DNA of 64,000 nt from a virus (IMGVR_UViG_3300021356_000007:27889-91888), one strand, 5' to 3'. Shown: positions 7,728-14,542, numbered from the stretch's first letter. Notes: generated from the sequence alone by a model not told the origin. Numbers and translations are program-made.

Positions 7728-8104
7728 CTCTTTAATGCCGCACCTTTAGGTGTTAATTTACCTTTTTTACTGGTTGGACCTTTAACTCCACTCATACGAG
7801 CACAGAATGATTTTCTCCTTTTCGATGCCTTGCTACCCCTTTTTAGTTTAGAAGGCTTCTTAGTGACAGGTCTTTTCAGATTTGCGCCCGTCTTACGCTT
7901 TGCTGCCGCACGACCCTTAGCATTGAGTCCTCCAGTCTTGGCGTGTTTGTTAGGATTGTAACCGTGGAAAGGTTTTGACTTTTTCTTGGCTTTCATAACC
8001 GCAAGACTGAGTTCCATAGGACTACAGCAATCACAGAAATTGACATCCGACCAGTCGGTTTTACCTACAATGTCAGCCTCAGTCAACCATTCTATATCTG
8101 TCAT
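7715..8104 (-). CDS. Basic protein with GGLNAKGRAAAKRKTGANLK block (DUF6321-like)
   Basis: About 129 residues from the ATG at 8104, which overlaps the stop of the preceding gene. The N-terminal part is acidic (MTDIEWLTEADIVGKTDW) with a CDCC cluster; the rest is very basic: GGLNAKGRAAAKRKTGANLK, PVTKKPSKLKRGSKASKRRK, SFCARMSGVKG and KLTPKGAALKRWNC. This block order is typical of DUF6321-like proteins of phages and large eukaryotic viruses. I assign the family from memory of these motifs, so treat the name with caution. Role in the particle or on DNA is inference. Confidence 0.75.
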   Translation of the reverse strand: MTDIEWLTEADIVGKTDWSDVNFCDCCSPMELSLAVMKAKKKSKPFHGYNPNKHAKTGGLNAKGRAAAKRKTGANLKRPVTKKPSKLKRGSKASKRRKSFCARMSGVKGPTSKKGKLTPKGAALKRWNC

Positions 8105-8925
8105 ACTAATCCCTTCAATAATCTCCAAGCCATATTCATCGGCTCGCCTGTTTGTATATCCCTTTCTTCGTCTCTTCTCCTTACTGCATCCCTAAACGCA
8201 GGTGGTAAATTAGCATATTTATCAAAAGGCTCAGGTGCAGGCGGAGGAGTTTGTAAATCTTCAAAGGTAGACGGTACATCTCTTGGGAAGAAATCTACCC
8301 TGTTAGGTAGCCCTTCGTGGATTCTTGAGTTGTTGTGTGTATCTTGCTCAGGAAGTATAGGGCTTGTCGTAGGTAAAACATGTATGTTTTGTCGAGTTTT
8401 ATCATTTAGCATACCATGCCCTATAGTCTTGAGTTGCAACTTATCATTCTCATCTAAGTTAAAATGAGGAGTTACGGTATGACTCAGTCCCATTTGCTTT
8501 TCACTTTCGTCAAGTTTAGGGTCATCAGTTCTCATCACATCAAAACTCAGACTAGGTTCACGCTCATCTAGTCGCTCATCAGATGCAGGCTTCTTGAGTT
8601 TCATAGCCTCAATTATCTCAGGATGATTGTTAGCCAAATCGTTAGCCATAAAGGAAAAGATGTCTGCTAAATTGAACTTATAGCCTTTCATACCTCTTTT
8701 CTTGAATGCATTCGGCAACTCTTGATTTTCATTGTATCTCTGACTTAATCGCTTTTTGTAATGCTCATGAGGGTTAGCGTTAACATGTTCAAGTGGTTTT
8801 CTACTCTTCACCCTGTCCATCATTCGTTGTGACAAATTGTCGTAATACTCTTCAGGGAGGTGATTAAGTAAAGTATAATCTTTGAGTAAAACCCAAGCCT
8901 GCTGTAGACTATGGCTTTCGCTCAT
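8101..8925 (-). CDS. Protein carrying the AW tag at both ends
   Basis: A 274-residue protein starting MSESHSLQQAWVLLKDYTL and ending GEPMNMAWRLLKGLV, so the same short motif sits at both termini. Between them lie a charged helical part, a Pro-rich region (PPPAPEPFDKYANLPP) and no recognisable enzyme motif. The C-terminal GEPM-xx-AW context matches the internal tag of the 1-658 protein. A bivalent linker or scaffold joining two copies of a common partner is a reasonable inference. Confidence 0.75.
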   Translation of the reverse strand: MSESHSLQQAWVLLKDYTLLNHLPEEYYDNLSQRMMDRVKSRKPLEHVNANPHEHYKKRLSQRYNENQELPNAFKKRGMKGYKFNLADIFSFMANDLANNHPEIIEAMKLKKPASDERLDEREPSLSFDVMRTDDPKLDESEKQMGLSHTVTPHFNLDENDKLQLKTIGHGMLNDKTRQNIHVLPTTSPILPEQDTHNNSRIHEGLPNRVDFFPRDVPSTFEDLQTPPPAPEPFDKYANLPPAFRDAVRRRDEERDIQTGEPMNMAWRLLKGLV

Positions 8926-8962
8926 GGCTGTCGCATGTTTGCACAGAACAAAAAGATTAGGG

Positions 8963-9024
8963 TGGCTGACAGGAAAAAAAGAGGAAGTGCAACCCCGGTT
9001 GGTGTTAGGTCGGCCTGTCAGCCA
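8963..9024. terminator. Long inverted repeat in late-operon gap
   Basis: TGGCTGACAGG at 8963-8973 and CCTGTCAGCCA at 9014-9024 form a perfect 11-bp stem. The 40-nt loop contains CAAC/GTTG around CCCG. On the minus strand the loop carries a run of seven T and another T-rich run follows the stem. It separates the small zinc protein gene from the double-tagged protein gene and may attenuate or process the late transcript. Confidence 0.5.
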
Positions 9025-9048
9025 AAGTTGAATCCAAAGTAGACTATA

Positions 9049-9186
9049 TTATTCTTTTGTAAAAAGAGTGCACATTTCACAATACCAAGCGAGCCCTCTG
9101 AAAACACCGTTGACTTTCATGTAAACTCTTTTGGTAGGATGATGAAAACAATGTTCGCATTTGATGCTTTTTCTTTTACCCGCCAA
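9049..9186 (-). CDS. 45-residue zinc-ribbon protein with TTG start
   Basis: The frame from a TTG at 9184-9186 reads through AGKRKSIKCEHCFHHPTKRV and FRGLAWYCEMCTLFTKE to a TAA. CEHC and CEMC form a classic two-knuckle zinc ribbon. GGTGAGG stands immediately upstream of the TTG at good spacing, and an in-frame TAA lies just upstream, so no longer version is possible. It fills the otherwise empty gap between 8925 and 9248. Confidence 0.6.
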   Translation of the reverse strand: MAGKRKSIKCEHCFHHPTKRVYMKVNGVFRGLAWYCEMCTLFTKE

Positions 9187-9247
9187 GTCCTCACCCGCTT
9201 ACAGGGCAAGTGAAGTGCATTCACTACTTGTAGTTTGGTGTCACTAT

Positions 9248-10501
9248 TCAGGCTGACCTATCAATTTCACCCTGAACCTTAGAACCATCTTGGCGACCCA
9301 TGTTCATTGCTGCCTGCATAAGTTGCTGTCTAGCAAATTGTTGTGCCTCCGGGCTAGATGGGTCAGCGAATGCTCTCATAGTTGGTGTATTTCTTAAGCC
9401 CGGACTTAGCATTATTTCTTTTTCTTCAGCACTCATAGGTTGCCTTTGCATGTCATCCATTGCTTGTCTCCTTGCGCCAGTCATCCTTGGCTCGAATAAT
9501 TTACGAGAAACTCTCTCAGGTTTGTCCTCTTCGACAGGTGCTTCTTGTATTTTAGAACCGCCCGGTGTCATCATACCTTCGAGCATTGCTCGGATTCTAT
9601 CTTCTTGGCTCATTTCTTGAGGTGCTTCTTCTTGTTCAGGTTGAATGAATCTAGTTGTCATACCGGATAGAGGGTCTTTTCCAAAACCTCCAGTCTTCAT
9701 ACCTTCGACATTGCTAAGTTTTGAAGCAGACCTTTGACGAGCAAATGGATTTCTTTGGACCCTGCCAGTCTTATCACTGACTACTGGCTGATTGAATTGG
9801 TCTGTTTGCATACCAAGGTTCAGTAAATTTTGACCTGACCTAGCACCACCTCTAACATCGAACCTACCGCCTCTGCTACCTGAAACCATACGGTCAGCAG
9901 CAGATGTCATACCTTCTCTACCTCTTGCTCTTTCAAGCGGAGTAGTGAAACTTTGTTCAGGGTCTACATCCATCATAGGGATAGTCTGTGTAGGGTGTCT
10001 CACTTCTAGTTGCCCTGTGTTTGGGTTCAAAGCCATACTCGTACCCATTTGGTCTACCACATCTTCTCTTAGAGGACTGATGTCTCTCTCGATAGCAGCG
10101 ACACTTTGAGGGATAGGGTCACCCCTGCCTCCTCCAAGGTTACCTAGAGGAACTGGAACGCTCGCTGTCATTTCACCGGGTCTTTCTACATCACGCTGTA
10201 CTGCGTCACCTCTACCACTAAAGGTATCAGTCATCCCCTCTAGTTCAGCCCTTTGCTCAGGAGTAAGCATCTCCAAATCTTTACCTCTTAGTCTGTTGAG
10301 CATACCGCCCCTCATTGTCGCTACTGGGTTCAAAACTCTTGTAGCGATACCTTGACGATTATCTAAAGCACTGTCGCCCATGTATTCATCAATGTATTCG
10401 TTAGACGGCATACCTGCAATAGCAGGGTGAACTGTACCGTATATACCCTGTGCGCCGGGTTGTGCTTTCAATGTAGTCCAAGCGTTTTCGAGTGCGCTCA
10501 T
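9248..10501 (-). CDS. AW-tagged disordered protein, candidate scaffold
   Basis: A 417-residue protein starting MSALENAWTTLKAQPGAQG. The remainder is rich in Arg, Gly, Met, Gln and Glu with few hydrophobic blocks, and repeated motifs around MTSAADRMVSGSRGGRFDVRG. No catalytic motifs are visible. Its ATG overlaps the stop of the HMG-CoA lyase gene, so these two head the leftward operon together. A scaffolding or internal virion role is inferred from composition and tag. Confidence 0.75.
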   Translation of the reverse strand: MSALENAWTTLKAQPGAQGIYGTVHPAIAGMPSNEYIDEYMGDSALDNRQGIATRVLNPVATMRGGMLNRLRGKDLEMLTPEQRAELEGMTDTFSGRGDAVQRDVERPGEMTASVPVPLGNLGGGRGDPIPQSVAAIERDISPLREDVVDQMGTSMALNPNTGQLEVRHPTQTIPMMDVDPEQSFTTPLERARGREGMTSAADRMVSGSRGGRFDVRGGARSGQNLLNLGMQTDQFNQPVVSDKTGRVQRNPFARQRSASKLSNVEGMKTGGFGKDPLSGMTTRFIQPEQEEAPQEMSQEDRIRAMLEGMMTPGGSKIQEAPVEEDKPERVSRKLFEPRMTGARRQAMDDMQRQPMSAEEKEIMLSPGLRNTPTMRAFADPSSPEAQQFARQQLMQAAMNMGRQDGSKVQGEIDRSA

Positions 10502-11343
10502 GAGGTGGGGATAGCGAGACCACTAAAAAAAGTGTTGATTGATTTTGCAAAGTCAGTTGCTTTCCCCAGCATCTTCTCGTCTACCCCTGTTTCAAAGCCC
10601 CAAGCGTGTAGATGGCTGACAAGAAGGGCAGTATCAAGATTAGCCCCGCTGCCCTCTGCGAAGGGACAACCACCCAATCCCCCGATGCTAGAATCAAATT
10701 GCCTGATACCGGAAAATAAGCCAGCCCTAACAAGCCTGATTGCCTGTTCTTCTGAGCCTTTATGGTGCAAATGCAGAGCCGGAGTTAGGTCTTCTTCGTA
10801 TACAATAGAAGCCCAGTCCTTTACCTCTTGCTCAGTCGCAGCACCAACCGTATCGCTGAGAACTACAGTAGAGCCTAGCATCTTCGCATCTCTGATGCAA
10901 GACTTGATTTCTGACTCAGAAAAACTACCGCTATATGGACTACCAAACGCCATGCTTATGTATACCCTAACTAAATCCTTGGGGTAAGCGTTGAGCATCG
11001 TCTTGTACATCAGAACAATTTCGCTTCGAGTCTTACCCATGTTCTTCAGGTTGAATGTCTCACAAGGGCTGAACACGATGTTGATGTAGTCCATACCTAA
11101 ATCCATAGCCCTGTCAAAGCCCCTCTGATTCATGACAAGCCCAGCACCTATGCCAGTCCAAACTTCCTCTGCATCAGCCATCTGCGGCAAGATTTTCGGG
11201 TGAGCGAAACTGACTTCCTCAATCTCAGTCAGCCCGCTGTCATACAGAAGCCCTATGAGTTTCTGTTTGTCAGAGGTAGGGACAAAGTGCTTGATGTATT
11301 GCAACCCATCTCTAGGACCAACTTCGTAGACTGTGATTTTCAT
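10498..11343 (-). CDS. Hydroxymethylglutaryl-CoA lyase
   Basis: A DRE-TIM metallolyase of about 281 residues. HMG-CoA lyase cleaves HMG-CoA to acetoacetate and acetyl-CoA. Seen here: YEVGPRDGLQ at the N-terminus (catalytic Arg-Asp), SFAHPKILPQMADAEEV (family SPKWVPQMAD block), VLSDTVGAATEQEV, the metal-binding HxH in LHLHHKGS, and GGLGGCPFAEGSGAN with the active-site Cys of the HMGL signature. All key residues appear to be kept, so an active enzyme is likely. The ATG at 11343 fits the family start; one at 11355 adds four residues. It is the first gene of the leftward operon, directly beside the origin-like control region. A metabolic role in a virus is unusual. Confidence 0.87.
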   Translation of the reverse strand: MKITVYEVGPRDGLQYIKHFVPTSDKQKLIGLLYDSGLTEIEEVSFAHPKILPQMADAEEVWTGIGAGLVMNQRGFDRAMDLGMDYINIVFSPCETFNLKNMGKTRSEIVLMYKTMLNAYPKDLVRVYISMAFGSPYSGSFSESEIKSCIRDAKMLGSTVVLSDTVGAATEQEVKDWASIVYEEDLTPALHLHHKGSEEQAIRLVRAGLFSGIRQFDSSIGGLGGCPFAEGSGANLDTALLVSHLHAWGFETGVDEKMLGKATDFAKSINTFFSGLAIPTS

Positions 11344-11417
11344 AAGACCGTTCATACGAGTCCGGTGTAGAAATTAAACTTGTTGGTGATTACTCAAGTA
11401 GAAAAACTAGCGGGCTC

Positions 11418-11446
11418 TTTGGTATACCAAATTTTCTGTAAAATTT
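11418..11446. promoter_or_regulatory. Palindrome and AT-rich dyad upstream of the leftward operon
   Basis: TTTGGTATACCAAA at 11418-11431 is a perfect 14-bp palindrome, and AAATTTT-ctgt-AAAATTT at 11429-11446 is an overlapping 7-bp inverted repeat followed by a T run. They sit between the HMG-CoA lyase start and the CGTCTAAAC repeats. Such overlapping dyads may bind a dimeric regulator or mark an origin unwinding element; which one cannot be decided from sequence alone. Confidence 0.5.
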
Positions 11447-11487
11447 TTTTTGTTGGAACGCCGTGTGCGGTTAAAGGAGGCTAAACT

Positions 11488-11591
11488 CCCGTCTAAACTC
11501 CATCCCTCCGTCTAAACTCAGCCGTCTAAACTGCCGTCTAAACCGCAGTCCCCCAGTCTATAGACCGTATCACAGCGAGCCCGTCTAAACT
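11488..11591. repeat. CGTCTAAAC iteron array, candidate replication origin
   Basis: Five copies of cGTCTAAACt occur at 11490, 11509, 11523, 11535 and 11582, all in the same orientation, with irregular 12-47 bp spacing, plus a degenerate copy (CTAAACT at 11481) and an isolated GTCTAAAC near 11833. The array is in the only long non-coding region between the divergent arms. Direct repeats bound by an initiator are typical of plasmid and viral origins. The units do not match the archaeal ORB consensus that I know, so any binding protein is probably viral. Confidence 0.55.
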
Positions 11592-11708
11592 CCAGTCGCT
11601 CGTAGGCGTACCTCTCGTATGTCATGCGTACCGTTGGTATTCGAAAGGGGCATTGGTGTCCATGTGAGCGAGCCAGCCCACACACTAATCGGGGTACTGC
11701 GAGCCAGT

Positions 11709-11736
11709 CGAGTACCAGTGGGCGGGCTGGTACTCG
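11709..11736. repeat. Perfect 10-bp hairpin in the control region
   Basis: CGAGTACCAG at 11709-11718 and CTGGTACTCG at 11727-11736 form a perfect stem around an 8-base GC-rich loop. This is the strongest hairpin in the 11356-12159 gap and lies between the iterons and the first promoter copy. It could be a cruciform at an origin or a terminator for leftward antisense transcription. Confidence 0.5.
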
Positions 11737-11888
11737 TGGGTAGGTGGTGGGGCGTGGGGAGTACCTCCCTCAACCCACGCATATGGGTGGTACATATTGC
11801 CCATTACCATACTTACACGCCTAAACCCCATGTGTCTAAACGCACGCATATGATTCCTCTGCTAACTGGAAAACGATGGACTGAGCCG

Positions 11889-11913
11889 AACTGGTTATAA
11901 AGACCCAACAAAG
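11889..11913 (+). promoter_or_regulatory. Archaeal-type promoter, upstream variant copy
   Basis: AACTGGTTATAAAGACCCAA followed by CAAAG. The AACTGGTTATAAA core is identical to the other copies at 15028, 19014, 25381, 30744 and 39069; the downstream part shows ACCC instead of AAAC. TTATAAA is a good archaeal TATA box and the AACTGG in front sits where a BRE would be. A GCCG-aaaa-CGGC hairpin follows at 11923-11934. This is the first of two promoters for the 12160 gene. Confidence 0.75.
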
Positions 11914-11980
11914 GAGATGTTCGCCGAAAACGGCAGTCAACAACCACCTCCCCTCCCCTCCTCGACACATGGGGTGGGGC

Positions 11981-12029
11981 AGTACACCCTCATGGTGTAC
12001 TACGGTGGTGTACTCGAATGGTTTCGAGT
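11981..12029 (+). promoter_or_regulatory. Two adjacent leader hairpins between duplicated promoters
   Basis: AGTACACC (11981-11988) pairs with GGTGTACT (11994-12001) over a CTCAT loop, and ACTCGAA (12012-12018) pairs with TTCGAGT (12023-12029) over a TGGT loop. Transcripts from the upstream promoter at 11889 would carry both; those from the promoter at 12083 would not. They may be regulatory or stabilising leader elements, or part of the origin. Confidence 0.45.
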
Positions 12030-12082
12030 GCATCAGGGTGGTTGTATATATCCTGCTAAATGATAACCGACTGACTGAACAG

Positions 12083-12107
12083 AACTGGTTATAAAAACCC
12101 AACAAAG
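12083..12107 (+). promoter_or_regulatory. Archaeal-type promoter, proximal variant copy
   Basis: AACTGGTTATAAAAACCCAA followed by CAAAG. It is a near repeat of the promoter at 11889, including a downstream GCCG-aaat-CGGC hairpin at 12117-12128, so the promoter-plus-hairpin unit has been duplicated. The TATA box lies about 70 bp before the ATG of the 12160 gene, leaving a short leader with an AAAAAGGAGAG ribosome binding site. Confidence 0.75.
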
Positions 12108-12159
12108 GATATGACTGCCGAAATCGGCAACCAAAACAAAACAAAAAGGAGAGATACAA

Positions 12160-12810
12160 ATGAGTAATAAACACACAATGGAACAACTGAAAGTAACAGG
12201 GGTAGCAATACCTGTGCAATTCAACGCTTGCACAGAGTTAATGAGGCAACATGTAAATGCCAAAGGTAGTGCGAAACTTGCGCTACCTATACAACCTGAC
12301 GCTTTTGAGAACGGTAGGCTTGAATGGGATGACAAGATGAACGACTTTACTAAGGCTGACATCCACAGAGGTCTTGCGGCTATCGTGAAACTGGGTCAAG
12401 AACTGAACATAACAAATGCAAACGGACTACCAACCGCAGGTAAGGCTGTCGGTTCAAAGGCTATCCTAAGCAGTTACCACACACCTACAAGAGGCAAGAA
12501 CATAGGCAAGAGATTCTTCAACATCTTGATTGTATGGCAGAAGATTAAGCAAGCAGAGAAAGCCAACGCTAACATGCAGGCTCTTGAGGTTGCTAAGAAA
12601 TTCGGTATGCAAGTCTATGTCGAAACAGTCACACTGAAAGACGGTTCGCACAGAGCATTCACTGACATCAAGAAAGCAATGGGTGCATATTGCAGACAAA
12701 ACTTTGGTAATGAATGGCACAATTCGCCTAACAAAAGATTGTATCAGGCTGAAGCAATGGGTGCTATCATGTCTGCTGATGACGAAAGAATCGTTCACCC
12801 ACAAGAGTGA
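12160..12810 (+). CDS. First rightward gene, unknown function, tandem promoters
   Basis: A 216-residue, slightly basic protein with no motif I recognise. The middle (SYHTPTRGKNIGKRFFNILI) and the C-terminal part (AMGAYCRQNFGNEWHNSPNK) look globular. It has a strong ribosome binding site (AAGGAGAG) and is served by two promoter copies, so high early expression is likely. The position beside the candidate origin makes an initiator, DNA-binding or host take-over role possible, but nothing in the sequence proves it. Confidence 0.75.
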   Translation: MSNKHTMEQLKVTGVAIPVQFNACTELMRQHVNAKGSAKLALPIQPDAFENGRLEWDDKMNDFTKADIHRGLAAIVKLGQELNITNANGLPTAGKAVGSKAILSSYHTPTRGKNIGKRFFNILIVWQKIKQAEKANANMQALEVAKKFGMQVYVETVTLKDGSHRAFTDIKKAMGAYCRQNFGNEWHNSPNKRLYQAEAMGAIMSADDERIVHPQE

Positions 12811-12835
12811 ACCTATCAAACTCATACAGAAGTAG

Positions 12836-13260
12836 TACGGCGTTATGCCGAGACCAACGATTCCCCAGCGGGGAGGGGTAGTAACAATATCCCCCGCATC
12901 ACATTCCACTGGAGAGAGAATGCTGACGGGCATGGTGGCGACTGAGGTGTAAGATACCTTATCTCGAAACATCTATCTGTAACACGACCAAAGAATTCGG
13001 TCAGTGTTGAAAACCGAGGACAACATACGCAAGTATCGAGTCGCCTGTTAGCAGACGGGAATGAACTAATCTCGTAGCGGTGAGAGATAATTGACCGCCG
13101 ACTGGGTGCGATGCCCAGTTATATTCGTGGTTGCTACCCTTCTTGGAAAATAAAGCCACACCCTCGGAGAGCCGTATGCAACCAGCATCCTCCACCTACC
13201 CACGGCATTTCATTATCACATTCCACCAGCCTCTTACCTGTAAGGTAATCGAGGCACTGC
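12836..13260 (+). ncRNA. Candidate large structured RNA
   Basis: This 610-bp gap has no credible gene but many phased hairpins: CGGC/GCCG (12838-12850), CCCC-agc-GGGG (12863-12873), CATTC/GAATG (12902-12922), AACACGACC/GGTC-A-GTGTT (12981-13008), ATAC-GCAA-GTAT with a GNRA tetraloop (13025-13036), ATCTC/GAGAT (13069-13088), ACTGGG/CCCAGT (13101-13119), GGTTGC/GCAACC (13129-13183) and GCCTCTTACC/GGTAA-tc-GAGGC (13229-13255). It is more GC-rich than the flanking sequence. It would be transcribed behind the highly expressed 12160 gene. It lacks features of tRNA, RNase P, SRP RNA or group I introns that I know. Strand is inferred from context. Confidence 0.6.
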
Positions 13261-13261
13261 T

Positions 13262-13400
13262 AAGAAGTAGTAAGAAATAGTATAGTAATAATACAATTAA
13301 TACAATATATACAACATACTACTTTACTTTATTATAATATTAGGGGCTTACCATATTGTTGTATATTATATTCCGAACATTGAATACATTGAATTAACCA
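13262..13400 (+). promoter_or_regulatory. Very AT-rich leader with dyad and TATA-like sequences
   Basis: About 140 bp that is almost entirely A and T, with ATATACAAC (13307-13315) and GTTGTATAT (13358-13366) as an inverted repeat around AGGGGCTTACC. TATATTATATT at about 13361-13373 could be a TATA box for the 13420 gene, about 50 bp from its ATG. Such a stretch next to a structured region could also be an unwinding element. The conserved AACTGG promoter is absent here. Confidence 0.4.
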
Positions 13401-13419
13401 TAAAAAGGAGACTGAAAGC

Positions 13420-14157
13420 ATGACGATAGCATTTGTGAAAGGACAAAGAGCAAGAGGAAAGAGACTGATACTAACTGGCGATGCAATAGTAAGACAGTTA
13501 CATGAACTAGCCGAGGATATAATCTACCATGATGTAGATGAATACAATAACTTGGGTGACGAATGCCGTGTGCCTCCTGACTATGCCGAGGCTTGTATGC
13601 TAGTAGACAATCTCAGGATAGTCACACAGAAGTTCCAAAAGATAACAGATAAGATTAGCAGGTGGGGCTATCAAAAATACTACGCTCAATCATACAAAGA
13701 AGGGAGTACCTTGAGAGAGATAGATGGCTTCGGACTTGAAGACTGGGAGTCCGAGTATCAAGAGAAAGCACACAGGTGCATGGGCAAAATACAGGAGAAG
13801 TTCGACACACTCATGGACACAATCAAGAACCTTGAGCCCAGTGACTTGCACGATTCTATTTCCTTTTTCGACCAAAGTTATCAAGCAAGTAGCGGGAGAT
13901 GGGAATACGAATCAACGAAAGTAGTCATTGTCAAAGGGTTCGATGACTTTGGTATCGAGGACAACAGAACACGCTACAAAGATATGACACTCAAAGAAAT
14001 GCATGACGCACAAGAGCAAGCGTACTGGGATAGCCTCTCCGATGCACAGAAGCAGAAGGAAGAGGAGTACGCTAAACCTGACATCACATACATGAGAGAG
14101 AACGGCTACACTTCCTTCGCATGTAATGACAACGGTACAATATCCTACTGGAGATGA
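13420..14157 (+). CDS. Unknown early protein, 245 residues
   Basis: The ATG follows AAAAAGGAG at good spacing. The N-terminus is basic (KGQRARGKRLILTGDAIVRQ), the rest acidic with many Tyr, Trp and Asp residues and predicted long helices around EKAHRCMGKIQEKFDTLMDT. No known family recognised. It opens a run of tightly packed plus-strand early genes. Confidence 0.75.
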   Translation: MTIAFVKGQRARGKRLILTGDAIVRQLHELAEDIIYHDVDEYNNLGDECRVPPDYAEACMLVDNLRIVTQKFQKITDKISRWGYQKYYAQSYKEGSTLREIDGFGLEDWESEYQEKAHRCMGKIQEKFDTLMDTIKNLEPSDLHDSISFFDQSYQASSGRWEYESTKVVIVKGFDDFGIEDNRTRYKDMTLKEMHDAQEQAYWDSLSDAQKQKEEEYAKPDITYMRENGYTSFACNDNGTISYWR

Positions 14158-14161
14158 TAAC

Positions 14162-14542
14162 ATGAGAACAAAAGCAGAATGGTTCGACCAACAACCAATG
14201 ATGAAAAAGCGGGTAGGGAATATTTCATATGAGATATGGGCTAATGGAACATTCGCTTGCACCGCACCTAATGGTGATAGGTTCAAGCATTACGATAGCG
14301 CAGAAGATTGGTTAGTCGCAAGAGGCATCACTAATGATGAAGAGTTAAGCGCAATGCAAAACGGTGAGAAAGAAGGATGGTCTTGCGACATGAACCGTTG
14401 GTTCGAGTTAATTGTATTCAAGGGTGAAGACAACTGTATGACAGAATTGTATTGTGATGATGTATTCTTTGAATGGGATAAAGAGTATGCAAGCACAGTC
14501 ATACACGAAGCAATCGAGAGAGATAAGGAGGTGAATGTATGA
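14162..14542 (+). CDS. Unknown small acidic protein
   Basis: A 126-residue protein starting MRTKAEWFDQQPMMKKR, with a GNISYEIWANGTFACTAPNG segment that looks like a small beta hairpin domain and an acidic helical C-terminus. The ATG at 14162 avoids overlap with the previous gene and has GGAGATGATAAC upstream. Stop overlaps the next start by 4 bp. Function unknown. Confidence 0.7.
   Translation: MRTKAEWFDQQPMMKKRVGNISYEIWANGTFACTAPNGDRFKHYDSAEDWLVARGITNDEELSAMQNGEKEGWSCDMNRWFELIVFKGEDNCMTELYCDDVFFEWDKEYASTVIHEAIERDKEVNV

Noticed and set aside
11461-11600. CGTCTAAAC repeats as a CRISPR array
   Set aside because: Units are about 10 bp with uneven 12-47 bp spacing and no constant long repeat or spacers; the Cas4-like gene is far away and has a replication context.
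11585-12362. Several reading frames on both strands in the control region
   Set aside because: They run through promoters, iterons and hairpins, lack ribosome binding sites and have low-quality composition.
13001-13195. Minus-strand reading frame of 64 codons
   Set aside because: It lies antisense inside the hairpin-rich block, has no ribosome binding site and its sequence follows the RNA stems.
12836-13260. tRNA, RNase P RNA, SRP RNA or group I intron in the structured region
   Set aside because: No T-loop GTTCRANNC, no RNase P universal blocks, no SRP GGAAG...GCAG core and no exon context for an intron could be found by eye.
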